A DNA stretch of 64,000 nucleotides from Schleiferiaceae bacterium (GCA_029254375.1 JAQWXR010000045.1:1-64000), one strand, 5' to 3'; positions 8,980-17,509 are shown, numbered from the stretch's first letter. The notes: a model not told the origin generated them from the sequence alone. Numbers and translations: made by a program.

Positions 8980-10404
8980 ATGATTTTAGAAGGAATTCTC
9001 ATGGAACGCGCAGGTGGTCGAGGGATTTGTATCGCCCACACCCCGGAAGGCAAAACCATTCTTGTTTCAGGTGCCGCTCCCGGGGATGTGGCCACGATCA
9101 AAATAATTCGCAAGCGGAAGAAACATTTAGAAGCGGTCATTGAGCATTTGGACGTCCCCTCGCCGCATCGTGTTGAGCCAACCTGCTCCTACTCCGCCCA
9201 TTGTGGGGGTTGTAGCTGGCAGCACGTGGCATATGCCGAGCAAACTCGATTCAAAGAAGTGGAGGTCAATGAAAACTTGCGTCGGATAGGTGGCGTGGAA
9301 GTGGCGGATAGCCGCAGTATTGTGCCTGCCCCAAAAGCATTGCGATATCGCAACAAGTTGGAATTCAGTTTCTCCGCAAGCCGCTGGCTAACCTGGGATG
9401 AGATTGCCTCGAATGAACCGATTGAAAAGGGAAATGCCTTGGGCTTTCATGTGCCAGGAATGTGGGACAAAATTATGGATATTGAGACCTGCCATCTTCA
9501 ACCGGAGCCTTCCAATGCGATTAAAAACTTTATTCGCAGCTATGCCAAAGACCACGGACTGACATTTTTCCACCCAAGAGAGAAGCACGGTCTTCTTCGC
9601 ACGCTCATGCTGCGCTGCACTTTGGCGGGAGAATGGATGTTAGTCCTGCAATTTTTCGAAGAACCCGGGCAGGAGGGGCTTGCACTATTGGCTGCTGTCC
9701 AGACAGAATTTCCAATGCTCGTGAGCATATACTTTGCATACAATCCTAAACCGAATGACAGCATCTACGACTTGGATTTGCAACTCTTTTATGGTCAAAG
9801 TCATTTAACTGAGCGCATGGATTCAGCCATTGCCGGAGGAAAAGAGTTGTCTTTTAAAATCGGTCCTAAGAGCTTTTATCAGACGAATCCAGAACAGGCT
9901 CATCGGCTGTACAGTGAGGCCGTCAAACTAGCTGATTTACGCGGAGGCGAAACTGTTTATGACCTTTACACTGGGACTGGGACGATAGCGTTATTTATGG
10001 CCCAAGTGGCAGGCAAGGTTATTGGGATTGAATCCGTCCCTGAAGCCATTGATGCCGCTAAAGAAAATGCGCTAATCAACGGGATAGACAATGCATTCTT
10101 CGAAGTTGGAGACATGCGGAACGCGTTTAGTGAGGAGCTTTGGGAGCGTCATGGCAAGCCCGATGTCCTCGTCACTGATCCACCAAGGGATGGGATGCAT
10201 CATAAAGTGGTTGAACGACTCCTTGAGTTGGATATTCCTCGGATTGTTTACGTTTCATGCAATTCCGCAACACAAGCTCGAGATCTCGCCCTTCTGAGCG
10301 AAGCCTATGAGGTTCAAACTGTGCAAGCAGTGGATATGTTCCCGCAAACACACCATGTAGAGAACATCGTGTTATTAGTCAGAAAGTCCGGCTATGGCGC
10401 ATAG
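8980..10404 (+). CDS. rlmD: 23S rRNA (uracil-5-)-methyltransferase, RlmD family
   Basis: SAM-dependent RNA methyltransferase that makes 5-methyluridine in 23S rRNA. The 474-residue protein has an N-terminal TRAM domain (about 1-60), a cysteine cluster for an Fe-S centre (C78, then CGGC at 84-87), and a Rossmann domain with [16 protein letters not shown] and [10 protein letters not shown]. The catalytic motif [12 protein letters not shown] lies near the C terminus. I kept the ATG at 8980: ILEGI aligns with the TRAM start of relatives, and the promoter box sits exactly 4 bases upstream. An ATG at 9001 is the alternative. Its close relatives RlmC and RumB-type enzymes are not fully excluded. Confidence 0.92.
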   Translation: MILEGILMERAGGRGICIAHTPEGKTILVSGAAPGDVATIKIIRKRKKHLEAVIEHLDVPSPHRVEPTCSYSAHCGGCSWQHVAYAEQTRFKEVEVNENLRRIGGVEVADSRSIVPAPKALRYRNKLEFSFSASRWLTWDEIASNEPIEKGNALGFHVPGMWDKIMDIETCHLQPEPSNAIKNFIRSYAKDHGLTFFHPREKHGLLRTLMLRCTLAGEWMLVLQFFEEPGQEGLALLAAVQTEFPMLVSIYFAYNPKPNDSIYDLDLQLFYGQSHLTERMDSAIAGGKELSFKIGPKSFYQTNPEQAHRLYSEAVKLADLRGGETVYDLYTGTGTIALFMAQVAGKVIGIESVPEAIDAAKENALINGIDNAFFEVGDMRNAFSEELWERHGKPDVLVTDPPRDGMHHKVVERLLELDIPRIVYVSCNSATQARDLALLSEAYEVQTVQAVDMFPQTHHVENIVLLVRKSGYGA

Positions 10405-10543
10405 CGCGCACTTCGGGGAGGGGCACGCCCAGGAGCAAACAGGCAGAGATTTAGATGGACCCATTCTAGTCTCGCAAGAGCTTTTGGCATCCGTTTCCAA
10501 AGATGTCGCCTTCCCTCTGACCGATCAAAGCCCAGGGAGATAA
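10394..10543 (+). CDS. possible 49-residue ORF overlapping the rlmD end
   Basis: ATG at 10394 overlaps the last 11 bases of rlmD in another frame and runs to TAA 10541-10543, filling most of the 172-bp gap before the next gene. The predicted peptide is hydrophilic, with no signal or membrane segment and no recognised similarity. Overlap with the upstream gene is typical for real operon genes here, but the length is within chance range. Confidence 0.2.
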   Translation: MAHSAHFGEGHAQEQTGRDLDGPILVSQELLASVSKDVAFPLTDQSPGR

Positions 10544-10576
10544 AGAAGTTTATTTCTGTGCTAAATTGCAATCACT

Positions 10577-11077
10577 ATGACCGAACGCACGCTTATTCTT
10601 GATCCTGAACGAATTCACCGCATGCTTGAGCGAATGGCTTGGCAAATTTTGGAACGCCATGGTATCGAAGAGGAAGTCATCCTCGTTGGTATCAGTAAAT
10701 CGGGTTTCCGCCTGGCTCAATTACTTCAAGCGAGAATTCAAGCCATCTGCAATGGCCCTATCGGGCTAGCTGAAATCTCTGTAAATAAGCGCTCTCCAGC
10801 ATCCGGACCCACGGAATGCAGTTTGCGCCCACGCGACTTTGAGGGTAAGAATATCGTGGTCATTGATGACGTCTTGAATACGGGGGCGACCCTCATATAT
10901 GCGGTTCATTACTTTCTTCAGGCCCCGCTTAAGCGCTTGTCCACGGCGGTACTGATTGACAGGAACTTCAAGAAGTTTCCGATCAAAGCCGACATCAAGG
11001 GAATGAGCCTTAGCACGAGCCTTCAAGACCGTGTGGAGGTAGATTTAGAGGGGAACGAAGCGGTTTACTTGATATAA
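10577..11077 (+). CDS. PyrR-like phosphoribosyltransferase
   Basis: Type I phosphoribosyltransferase fold, 166 residues. The PRPP loop is VVIDDVLNTGATL, and the upstream ILVGISKSGFRLAQLL matches the first core strand of PyrR (uracil phosphoribosyltransferase/pyrimidine regulator). The C-terminal part (FPIKADIKGMSLSTSLQDRVEV) also follows the PyrR pattern. No pyrimidine operon is nearby, so a regulatory role in pyr attenuation is unsupported here. Salvage of a base with PRPP is the safe reading. It converges with aroK, the two CDS overlapping by 13 bp at their 3' ends. A 7-base TAAATTG lies 8 bases before the ATG. Confidence 0.8.
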   Translation: MTERTLILDPERIHRMLERMAWQILERHGIEEEVILVGISKSGFRLAQLLQARIQAICNGPIGLAEISVNKRSPASGPTECSLRPRDFEGKNIVVIDDVLNTGATLIYAVHYFLQAPLKRLSTAVLIDRNFKKFPIKADIKGMSLSTSLQDRVEVDLEGNEAVYLI

Positions 11078-11589
11078 GGACGCGTTAGGGAGAGCAAAGA
11101 CTCTAAGACATCCACTTTTTCGACAGAAATTCGGTGGGCCGCCTTCTCATAATAGGGCAATCTCTCAAGCAAATGCTTTCCTACAAATTCAGGATACATG
11201 TCCACATCGAGGTCTTTTAGAAGAGGTCGTTCATTGCCCGCTACGGTGGAATTTCGCAATCGCTCACTCAGAAATCCCACCCCTGCATGGAGGTAAATCG
11301 TCTCGCCTTGGGCATTCATAACGTCCATATTGTCGTAAAAGCACGGACTGCCCCCGCCTACTGCAATGATGCCTTCGAGGGTTGCGCTTCGCTGAATTTC
11401 CTCCCGCTCTTGCTTTCGAAAGGCGAGTTCTCCAAAGGTGCTAATATATTCATAGATAGACATTTGAAGTCTTGATTCCAGCAGCGCATCCAGGTCATGT
11501 ATCGGGAGCTGACTAGCCTTAGCCCACTTCTTGGCCCAGGTACTTTTACCTACCCCCATGTAGCCGATTAGATAGTAACGATTGCGCAT
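11065..11589 (-). CDS. aroK: shikimate kinase
   Basis: Phosphorylates shikimate with ATP in the chorismate pathway; aroC lies elsewhere in this window. The 174-residue protein has the P-loop GYMGVGKSTWAKKW (about 8-21), the substrate-binding DLDALLE, the FRKQEREEI segment, VGGGSPCF (the GGG motif) and the lid RPLL region. I start at the ATG at 11589 and not at the in-frame TTG at 11595. That TTG is the end of the exact -7 box TAATTTTG (11593-11600), which ends only 3 bases upstream of the ATG. Confidence 0.92.
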   Translation of the reverse strand: MRNRYYLIGYMGVGKSTWAKKWAKASQLPIHDLDALLESRLQMSIYEYISTFGELAFRKQEREEIQRSATLEGIIAVGGGSPCFYDNMDVMNAQGETIYLHAGVGFLSERLRNSTVAGNERPLLKDLDVDMYPEFVGKHLLERLPYYEKAAHRISVEKVDVLESLLSLTRPYIK

Positions 11590-11592
11590 GCT

Positions 11593-11600
11593 CAAAATTA
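11593..11600 (-). promoter_or_regulatory. -7 promoter box TAATTTTG for aroK
   Basis: Exact TAnnTTTG on the minus strand ending 3 bases before the aroK ATG, which predicts a leaderless transcript. Confidence 0.6.
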
Positions 11601-11644
11601 TCGGATTTTTCCCGAGCAGAAGGAATTGAATTAAAGTTTCTCGC

Positions 11645-11652
11645 TATATTTG
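11645..11652 (+). promoter_or_regulatory. -7 box TATATTTG of the tRNA-Lys/tRNA-Leu unit
   Basis: Part of the 12-base string TATATTTGCACC that is identical in front of the tRNA-Val and tRNA-Asp genes. An ATTG at 11625-11628, 16 bases upstream, could serve as the -33 element. Confidence 0.75.
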
Positions 11653-11676
11653 CACCCTCGTTTAAAAAGCGAGAAT

Positions 11677-11749
11677 GACTCGATAGCTCAGCTGGTAGAG
11701 CAATACACTTTTAATGTATGGGTCCTGGGTTCGAGCCCCAGTCGAGTCA
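11677..11749 (+). tRNA. tRNA-Lys (UUU)
   Basis: 73-nt cloverleaf. Acceptor GACTCGA pairs with TCGAGTC, the anticodon stem ATACA/TGTAT encloses loop CTTTTAA with anticodon TTT at 11710-11712, and the T-arm reads GGGTTCGAGCCCC-like. CCA is not encoded. It is co-transcribed with tRNA-Leu six bases downstream. Confidence 0.97.
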
Positions 11750-11755
11750 CAAAAT

Positions 11756-11838
11756 GCCCTGGTGGTGAAATTGGTAGACACGCCATCTTGAGGGGGTGGT
11801 GACCTACGGTCGTGCTGGTTCGAGTCCAGTTCAGGGCA
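11756..11838 (+). tRNA. tRNA-Leu (GAG)
   Basis: 83-nt type II tRNA. Acceptor GCCCTGG pairs with TCAGGGC (last pair G-T), the anticodon stem CCATC/GGTGG encloses loop TTGAGGG with anticodon GAG at 11790-11792, and the variable arm (GACCTACGGTC) is long. CCA is not encoded. Confidence 0.95.
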
Positions 11839-11855
11839 CAGAAACCCCAATTCCT

Positions 11856-11890
11856 ACACGCTCAACCTTGGGGTTCGAGCGTGTTTTTTT
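11856..11890 (+). terminator. intrinsic terminator of the tRNA-Lys/Leu unit
   Basis: Stem ACACGCTC (11856-11863)/GAGCGTGT (11877-11884), with a nested AACC/GGTT, followed by a T-run. The sequence from here to 12010 shows no gene; it holds only the leader region of msrB. Confidence 0.85.
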
Positions 11891-12010
11891 TACCTTGAAT
11901 TGACTGCCAAGAGTTTGGGGGGTTTTTTGAAAGAAACCCTAACTCCAGATGTCTCTAATTTTTGGAATTGACGCATATAAACTTTTTAACGTACCGATTG
12001 TTTTATTTCC

Positions 12011-12520
12011 ATGACGATGTATTTCCCTTTTCGCACGTTGGCTTTGGCATGCCTCATCGCTACGGTTTCATCCTGCCAGGCTCAAACACCCTCAACTATG
12101 TCTGAAAACCCTAATCCAACGGTCAAATCTGACTCAGAATGGCTTGCCCAACTCGGGCCAGAACGCTACCGAATCCTTCGTCAAAAAGGCACTGAATATC
12201 CACGAAGCGGAGTATATGATCAGCATTTCGAGGAAGGAACATACCATTGCGCTGGCTGTGGGACGACGCTATTTACGTCTGATTCCAAGTTTGATGCACA
12301 TTGCGGATGGCCCAGTTTTGATCAGGCAGTAAATTCAGAGGTTGTCTCAGAGTCCCGTGACGTAAGCGTGGGGATGATTCGGACGGAAATTCTTTGTCGC
12401 ACCTGTGGCGGACACTTAGGTCACGTATTTGACGACGGCCCTACAGAAACTGGACTGAGATACTGTGTAAATAGCCTTAGCCTCACGTTCGAGCAGGACA
12501 GCATCCAAGGCGCTAAATGA
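12011..12520 (+). CDS. msrB: lipoprotein peptide-methionine (R)-S-oxide reductase
   Basis: Repairs methionine-R-sulfoxide in proteins. The 169-residue protein has a type II signal peptide with lipobox VSSC near residue 22, so it should work in the periplasm on a membrane anchor. The MsrB domain shows both zinc CxxC pairs (CAGC and CRTC), the substrate motif CGWPSFDQ, GGHLGHVFDDGP, and the catalytic Cys in RYCVNSLSL. Periplasmic MsrB lipoproteins are known in this phylum. An in-frame ATG two codons later (12017) is a possible start. A secreted-protein gene follows after 28 bp. Confidence 0.93.
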   Translation: MTMYFPFRTLALACLIATVSSCQAQTPSTMSENPNPTVKSDSEWLAQLGPERYRILRQKGTEYPRSGVYDQHFEEGTYHCAGCGTTLFTSDSKFDAHCGWPSFDQAVNSEVVSESRDVSVGMIRTEILCRTCGGHLGHVFDDGPTETGLRYCVNSLSLTFEQDSIQGAK

Positions 12521-12548
12521 TGGCTTGAAAATTGCTCTAGTCCTTTTC

Positions 12549-12914
12549 ATGAAACACGCCCTTTTCCTCCTCCCCTTCGCCTTAGGGGCTTTGACCAATT
12601 GCGAAGACACCTCAGTGTGCGACATGTCTTTTCATACAGTCGGTTTTACGTGGTCTGATTCCAGCCAAATACCAGACAAGGTGGATGTCGTTGTGCGTGA
12701 AACCAAAGACAGCCTTAGGAGTCATTTTACAGGTTTACCCGGCTATTATCCGGTCGTGACGGATGAACATCAAAGTCTTTTTTTCAATATCGACTTCATT
12801 GTGGATGTGTATGTCTATGATTCAAACGATAGTTTGTTGACTCAAAATGAATGGCTTATCACTGCTGACCGCTGTCATATTCAAAAAGTCAGCGGGCCTG
12901 ATATTCTTCCTTAG
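12549..12914 (+). CDS. small exported protein, possibly a lipoprotein
   Basis: A 121-residue protein starting at ATG 12549, with a hydrophobic signal segment ending LGALTNC. The Cys is in lipobox position, but Asn before it is unusual, so lipidation is uncertain. The mature part is acidic and beta-like, with three further Cys-containing turns (CEDTSVCD near the N terminus and DRCHIQK near the C terminus) that could form disulfides. I do not recognise a family. The placement 28 bp behind msrB suggests co-transcription and a periplasmic or outer-membrane location. Confidence 0.7.
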   Translation: MKHALFLLPFALGALTNCEDTSVCDMSFHTVGFTWSDSSQIPDKVDVVVRETKDSLRSHFTGLPGYYPVVTDEHQSLFFNIDFIVDVYVYDSNDSLLTQNEWLITADRCHIQKVSGPDILP

Positions 12915-12943
12915 ACAGGATGGGTAAATGCATAAATTGAGTA

Positions 12944-12951
12944 TATATTTG
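12944..12951 (+). promoter_or_regulatory. -7 box TATATTTG of tRNA-Val
   Basis: Start of the shared TATATTTGCACC string, 12 bases before the mature tRNA 5' end. Confidence 0.75.
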
Positions 12952-12963
12952 CACCTCCAATTT

Positions 12964-13038
12964 GGGAGATTAGCTCAGCTGGTTCAGAGCACCTCGTTTA
13001 CACCGAGGGGGTCGGGGGTTCGAACCCCTCATCTCCCA
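12964..13038 (+). tRNA. tRNA-Val (UAC)
   Basis: 75-nt cloverleaf. Acceptor GGGAGAT pairs with ATCTCCC, and the anticodon stem CCTCG/CGAGG encloses loop TTTACAC with anticodon TAC. The sequence after the discriminator A reads CCA (13039-13041), so the tail may be encoded, unlike the other tRNAs here. Confidence 0.97.
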
Positions 13039-13040
13039 CC

Positions 13041-13068
13041 AAAGCCGCAGCATACTGCGGCTTTTTTT
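13041..13068 (+). terminator. intrinsic terminator of tRNA-Val
   Basis: Stem AAAGCCGCAG/CTGCGGCTTT with loop CATA and a T-run, starting directly at the tRNA 3' end. Confidence 0.9.
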
Positions 13069-13100
13069 ATTAAGCACCCTAAGCACCTAACAAATTCACC

Positions 13101-13445
13101 TTGAGAGTATATCAACGCTTGGCATTAGCCTCCATAGTCCTTTCGATAGTGCTTCTTTACATTCTTAAGCCTGATCAAAAGGATCACAGCGAAGAGGCTG
13201 TAACGAATGGAGTTCTTTATCTCGAAAGTCAAGCCAAAGAAGCTGGTTTGAAGGGTGGTTTCGTTTCGTGGGGAAGCAATCAACTTGCGGAAATGACTAT
13301 CTCCGTAAAGAACTATCAATCCTTTGCTCTCTTCTCCACGGGAGAAGTCTATGTGGCCGGGATCAAAAGAGGCGATAGCTTTGGCTGTGCGTCAAAAGTG
13401 TGGATACTCTGGGAACCTTTGGAATCAGATGAAACAAGAAATTAG
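13101..13445 (+). CDS. small membrane-anchored protein, TTG start
   Basis: A 114-residue frame with an N-terminal hydrophobic segment (about 7-22, LALASIVLSIVLLYIL) after a basic residue, typical of a signal anchor. The rest is soluble and contains short beta-like stretches and one Cys. The only usable start is TTG at 13101; the first ATG comes much too late. No family is recognised. Codon use is ordinary. The uncommon start codon leaves some doubt that the call is right. Confidence 0.5.
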   Translation: MRVYQRLALASIVLSIVLLYILKPDQKDHSEEAVTNGVLYLESQAKEAGLKGGFVSWGSNQLAEMTISVKNYQSFALFSTGEVYVAGIKRGDSFGCASKVWILWEPLESDETRN

Positions 13446-13465
13446 GCACGAAAAGATCGAAAGCT

Positions 13466-13500
13466 TGTAAAAAGAAAAAGGGCGCCCTATGGGCGCCCTT
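13466..13500 (-). terminator. intrinsic terminator for the small minus-strand gene
   Basis: Perfect stem AAGGGCGCCC/GGGCGCCCTT with loop TAT (13478-13500). A-rich sequence on its left gives the T-run on the minus strand. It ends the gene at 13521-13739 and may also stop the + gene. Confidence 0.8.
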
Positions 13501-13520
13501 GAAGCTTTACGATGCTGACC

Positions 13521-13739
13521 TTACTTGGATACGCTGTATCCGAGGCTTGTCAAATAAGCAATGCGCTCTTGAACAATTGAATCTTCACGGCGAGAAATCT
13601 CTTTAGAAATACTCTTGCTAAATCCTTCTAGTTCTTCGGATGAAAATTTACCTAAAAATTGAGAAGCAAAAAGTCCCTTTAAGGTTTTGTTATTATTCTG
13701 ATTTTCACGAAAATGGGCGACAAGTTGACCTGGAGTCAT
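13521..13739 (-). CDS. orphan 72-residue protein in an AT-rich pocket
   Basis: A charged, mostly helical protein of 72 residues, with SISKEISRREDSIVQERIAYL in its C-terminal half. There is no signal or membrane segment and no recognised family. I start at ATG 13739; the in-frame TTG at 13766 is part of the exact -7 box TACATTTG (13764-13771). It has its own promoter and terminator. The sequence around 13740-13830 is much richer in A+T than the rest of the window, so recent acquisition is possible but not shown. Confidence 0.6.
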   Translation of the reverse strand: MTPGQLVAHFRENQNNNKTLKGLFASQFLGKFSSEELEGFSKSISKEISRREDSIVQERIAYLTSLGYSVSK

Positions 13740-13763
13740 AGGTATAAATTTTAAAAGTTTTAT

Positions 13764-13771
13764 CAAATGTA
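13764..13771 (-). promoter_or_regulatory. -7 box TACATTTG for the orphan gene
   Basis: Exact TAnnTTTG on the minus strand, 24 bases before the ATG at 13739. Confidence 0.5.
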
Positions 13772-13831
13772 ATATGAATATTAGAAAGAATAAAATAAAT
13801 ATTCATTTTTAGTCATTTACAAATGTTTATT

Positions 13832-15799
13832 TCAAAAATTAAGTACCTTAAATATCGCATCTTCTATCCGAGAATTTGCTAAAAATCCTTGCTCTAAATT
13901 AGCAGAAAATGGAATGGGAATATCCAATGAGGTCACTACTTCTACAGGAGCATCTAAATTGGTAAAACACTTAGCTTGAATCTGGTGGCTCATGTCCGCA
14001 GCGAAAGACCCACGGAAGCTGTCCTCTTGAATTATCACACAGCGCCCTGTTTTTCTAACTGAATTTTGAACGGTTTCAAAATCCATAGGGACCAACGTGC
14101 ACATATCAATCACCTCAGCAGACAAGCTCGGGTGTTTTTTTTGCCATTCTTCAATCCAGCGCATTCCCAGCCCATAGGATACGAGGGTCACATCCTTTCC
14201 TTCCGTTCGGACCCTAGCCTTTCCAAAAGGAAGAACATACGCTTCCTGAGGGACCTGGCTTTCTTGCGAACGATATAAGGCCTTGTGTTCAAAGAAGAGT
14301 ACCGGATTAGGATCCTGGAAGGCCTGGATTAGCAATCCCTTAGCATCATAGGCGTTAGAGGGGTAGACCACTTTGAGCCCAGGTACCCGGGTAAACCAGG
14401 CTTCTGTACTCTGGGAGTGAAATGGGCCAGCGGCCACTCCTGCACCCGTAGGCATTCGAATGACCATATTAAGCGATTGTCCCCAGCGATAATGAAGCTT
14501 TGCGGCTTGATTGCAGATTTGGGTCATGGCTTCGGTGACAAAGTCCGAAAATTGCATTTCGACCATTACCGCGTGACCCTCGACTGCCAGGCCAACACCC
14601 GCGCCAACAATGGCAGATTCACAGAGCGGTGTATTTCGCACTCGATCTTTTCCAAAGCGTTCAACAAAACCTTCGGTGGCTTTAAACACCCCACCATAAT
14701 CTGCAATGTCCTGGCCCATCAAAATCAGGTTGGGGTTCAAGTCCATAGCTGCCTCTAAACCTTCCCGAATGGCATCGATCATACGGCGTGTATGGACCGG
14801 CCCAGTGGGTTCGGCTGTGGGGCCCGAGGCGACCTGTTCCGCATAGACATCCTTTAACTCCAACTCTGCGTTAAAAACAGGATTAGGCTCTTCCAAAGCC
14901 TCATTCAAAGAATCCAAGACCAACTTGTGGCAATTGTCCTCTAATAACTTAAGGTCTGTTTCATTCATCCATTGATTCATCAAGATATGTGACTTAAATC
15001 GATCAATGGGATCTTTATCCTTCCATGAATCAATGAGCCCTTCAGGGTAGTATTTCGTTCCAGAAGCTTCTTCATGACCACGCATGCGAAATGTGACACA
15101 TTCTAAGAGTATAGGACGTGGGTTTTCACGTATGGATTCCGTCAATTTTTTACTCAAGGAATAGACCGCCTCGAAATCATTTCCATCGACGGAATGCGCC
15201 TCCATCCCATAGGCTGGACCTTTGACCGTGAATGAATCAAAGACGAATTGTTCTTTTGAAGGCGTAGACAGGCCCCATTGATTGTTCTCTATTACGATAA
15301 GCACAGGCAAACTCCAGACGGCAGCCACGTTCAATGCTTCATGAAAATCACCTTCGGATGCCCCTCCATCACCACTAAAAACAAGAACGCACTTCTTCTC
15401 TCCGCGAAGTTTTCGGGCCAAGGCTAAGCCATCCGCCACTCCGAGTTGCGGTCCTAGATGGCTAATCATTCCAAAAATCTTATGTTCTGCACTGCCAAAA
15501 TGGAAGGATCGATCCCTCCCCTTGGTGAATCCAGTCATCTTGCCTTGAAACTGGGCAAAGAGTTTGCGCAATGGGATGTCTCGAGTGGTAAAAACGCCTA
15601 AATTCCGATGCATAGTGCAAATCCATTCGTCGTCCTCCATCGCTAGCGCCGTTCCTACAGAAACAGCTTCTTGGCCATACGAAGAAAACCATTTGGAAAT
15701 TCTGCCCTGACGCAACGCAATGAGCATTCGATCCTCCACGGCGCGAGGCAAAAACAGAGATGTGTAGGCGGCAGAAGCGTTTTTAGCTGAAAATTCCAT
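13832..15799 (-). CDS. fused alpha/beta 2-oxoacid dehydrogenase E1
   Basis: Thiamine-diphosphate-dependent decarboxylating subunit of a 2-oxoacid dehydrogenase complex. The best fit is the branched-chain (2-oxoisovalerate) type that supplies branched acyl-CoA for iso-fatty acids. The 655-residue protein joins both chains. The alpha half (about 1-300) has the TPP motif GDGGASEGDFHEAL (GDG at 143-145, closing NN at 172-173). A short linker leads to the beta half from about 336 (TRRMIDAIREGLEAAM, then the GQDIADYGGVF and HSQSTEAW segments). No E2 or E3 gene is nearby. A pyruvate or acetoin substrate cannot be excluded from sequence alone. Confidence 0.88.
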   Translation of the reverse strand: MEFSAKNASAAYTSLFLPRAVEDRMLIALRQGRISKWFSSYGQEAVSVGTALAMEDDEWICTMHRNLGVFTTRDIPLRKLFAQFQGKMTGFTKGRDRSFHFGSAEHKIFGMISHLGPQLGVADGLALARKLRGEKKCVLVFSGDGGASEGDFHEALNVAAVWSLPVLIVIENNQWGLSTPSKEQFVFDSFTVKGPAYGMEAHSVDGNDFEAVYSLSKKLTESIRENPRPILLECVTFRMRGHEEASGTKYYPEGLIDSWKDKDPIDRFKSHILMNQWMNETDLKLLEDNCHKLVLDSLNEALEEPNPVFNAELELKDVYAEQVASGPTAEPTGPVHTRRMIDAIREGLEAAMDLNPNLILMGQDIADYGGVFKATEGFVERFGKDRVRNTPLCESAIVGAGVGLAVEGHAVMVEMQFSDFVTEAMTQICNQAAKLHYRWGQSLNMVIRMPTGAGVAAGPFHSQSTEAWFTRVPGLKVVYPSNAYDAKGLLIQAFQDPNPVLFFEHKALYRSQESQVPQEAYVLPFGKARVRTEGKDVTLVSYGLGMRWIEEWQKKHPSLSAEVIDMCTLVPMDFETVQNSVRKTGRCVIIQEDSFRGSFAADMSHQIQAKCFTNLDAPVEVVTSLDIPIPFSANLEQGFLANSRIEDAIFKVLNF

Positions 15800-15843
15800 G
15801 CAATTCGACGTGGGTTGTGTTCGTACAAAGGTGGGGCAGGAAG

Positions 15844-15851
15844 TACATTTG
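15844..15851 (+). promoter_or_regulatory. -7 box TACATTTG for the 2OG-oxygenase gene
   Basis: Exact TAnnTTTG ending 4 bases before the ATG at 15856, which predicts a leaderless mRNA. Confidence 0.6.
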
Positions 15852-15855
15852 TCGT

Positions 15856-16785
15856 ATGAACCTGCAAACTCTCAACCTACAGAATTTCGTCCAAGGCGAT
15901 TCTTCAGAGCGTCAAGCCTTTGTTTCTAGCCTAGGAAGTGCTTTTGAAAGTATTGGCTTCGCGGCTATCGAAGGGCATGGATTTAGCAATTCGGAGCGCG
16001 ACGCTCTTCAAGGGGTCATTAAAGACTTCTTTGAACAAGCTACCGAAGAAAAAATGCGATCACACAACCCTAAAGCGAAAGGCCAGCGAGGCTACACTCC
16101 TTTCGGCATTGAACATGCCAAAGGGGAATCGCGTCCAGACCTCAAAGAGTTTTATCAATGGGGGCCTATGAATGCGACAGAGCGGAGTTTAGCTCCCAAC
16201 ATTCAAGTTCCTCATGTGGATAATTTAGATTCGACAGTAAAATCAGCCTATGAGAAATTGGAGATGGTGGGTCAAAATTTAATGCGTGCCATTGCATTGC
16301 ATTTAAACCTTCCAGAAAACTTTTTCGACGCATACTTGGACCAAGGCCATTCGATCTTCAGGGCGATTCACTACCCCGGTCAAACAAGCCCCATGGTTGA
16401 GGGAATCCGTGCTGCCGCGCATGAAGATATCAATTTGATCACTTTACTCATGGGTGCTTCAGCCGAAGGATTGGAGCTCTTGAATAAAGAGGACCAGTGG
16501 GTACCTATTCACGTCACTTCTGAAGTTTTAGTCATCAATGTTGGCGATATGCTGCAGCGGTTGACAAACAACCTGCTACGAAGCACGACCCACCGTGTCG
16601 TAAATCCATCTGCAGATAAATGCCATCTCCCACGCTTTTCCATGCCCTTCTTCGTGCACCCAGCAGAAGAAATGCCATTGAATTGTTTGGACTTTTGCGT
16701 GAGCCCAGACCATCCGAAATCCTACGAAGACATGACCGCCGGTGCCTATCTACACGAGCGACTCGTGGAAATTGGTCTCGCTTAG
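15856..16785 (+). CDS. isopenicillin-N-synthase-like 2OG/Fe(II) oxygenase
   Basis: Non-heme iron oxygenase fold of the IPNS/2-oxoglutarate family, 309 residues. The iron triad is visible: HED in [13 protein letters not shown] (H and D two apart) and the distal His in STTHRVVNP. An RxS co-substrate motif follows (PRFSMPFF). The N-terminal domain ([23 protein letters not shown]) is the usual DIOX_N. The substrate is unknown; bacterial members of this group are rarely characterised. I start at ATG 15856 because the promoter box sits 4 bases upstream; a longer frame from 15817 would include promoter sequence. trmD follows after 2 bp. Confidence 0.85.
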   Translation: MNLQTLNLQNFVQGDSSERQAFVSSLGSAFESIGFAAIEGHGFSNSERDALQGVIKDFFEQATEEKMRSHNPKAKGQRGYTPFGIEHAKGESRPDLKEFYQWGPMNATERSLAPNIQVPHVDNLDSTVKSAYEKLEMVGQNLMRAIALHLNLPENFFDAYLDQGHSIFRAIHYPGQTSPMVEGIRAAAHEDINLITLLMGASAEGLELLNKEDQWVPIHVTSEVLVINVGDMLQRLTNNLLRSTTHRVVNPSADKCHLPRFSMPFFVHPAEEMPLNCLDFCVSPDHPKSYEDMTAGAYLHERLVEIGLA

Positions 16786-16787
16786 GA

Positions 16788-17465
16788 ATGCGTATTGATA
16801 TCATCTCTGTCCTTCCGGAGCTCATCCGGAGTCCATTCGAAGCGAGTATTCTAAAACGCGCCCAGCAAAAAGGCATCGTCGAAGTACAGTTGCACAATCT
16901 CAAGGATTTTGGGATGGGCAAGCATCGACAGGTGGATGACTATTCCTTCGGCGGAAATGCGGGCATGGTTTTACGTCCAGAACCTTTGTTTGAATGTATT
17001 GAGTTCCTCCAATCTCAACGGAGCTATGACGCGATTATTTACACCACACCCGATGGTCGTCGTTTTGATCAAAAGGCAGCGAATAACTTGTCTCTTCTAG
17101 AAAACATACTCGTCATATGCGGCCATTATAAAGGAATAGATCAACGTGTGCGGGATCATTTCGTAACCCACGAAATAAGCATAGGAGACTATGTTTTAAG
17201 TGGCGGAGAATTAGCCGCCGCTGTAATTTCCGATGCGATTATTCGTTTAATCCCAGGGGTGTTGAACGACGAAACATCTGCCCTAACCGACTCATTTCAA
17301 GACAATTTACTAGCTCCGCCAGTATATACTCGACCAGCTGAATTTCGTGGCCTAGATGTTCCCGAAGTCCTCACCTCGGGCCATTTTAAAAAGATTGAAG
17401 ACTGGAATCACGAGCAAGCGTTGCAACGAACCAAAGAGCGCCGTCCTGACCTTCTTGAGGACTAA
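16788..17465 (+). CDS. trmD: tRNA (guanine-37-N1)-methyltransferase
   Basis: Makes m1G37 next to the anticodon, preventing +1 frameshifts; essential in most bacteria. The 225-residue protein starts [17 protein letters not shown] and has the SPOUT trefoil-knot motifs [12 protein letters not shown] and [15 protein letters not shown] that hold SAM. It also has the Asp/Glu-rich VDDYSFGG loop and the C-terminal helical domain. An open frame extends upstream to 16620 inside the oxygenase gene, but the ATG at 16788 matches the family start. It precedes rplS, the usual trmD-rplS order, although rplS has its own promoter. Confidence 0.96.
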   Translation: MRIDIISVLPELIRSPFEASILKRAQQKGIVEVQLHNLKDFGMGKHRQVDDYSFGGNAGMVLRPEPLFECIEFLQSQRSYDAIIYTTPDGRRFDQKAANNLSLLENILVICGHYKGIDQRVRDHFVTHEISIGDYVLSGGELAAAVISDAIIRLIPGVLNDETSALTDSFQDNLLAPPVYTRPAEFRGLDVPEVLTSGHFKKIEDWNHEQALQRTKERRPDLLED

Positions 17466-17509
17466 GATCTTACTGACTTTTTGGGTATACAATTTATTTA
17501 GCTTTTTTA

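Noticed and set aside
11662-11850. 62-residue minus-strand reading frame over tRNA-Lys and tRNA-Leu
   Set aside because: It is the antisense of two clear tRNA genes; such frames are a well-known false call. The same applies to the minus frame at 35897-36082 over tRNA-Asp.
16620-16787. 56-codon extension of trmD into the oxygenase gene
   Set aside because: Wrong composition for TrmD, whose usual N terminus begins at 16788.
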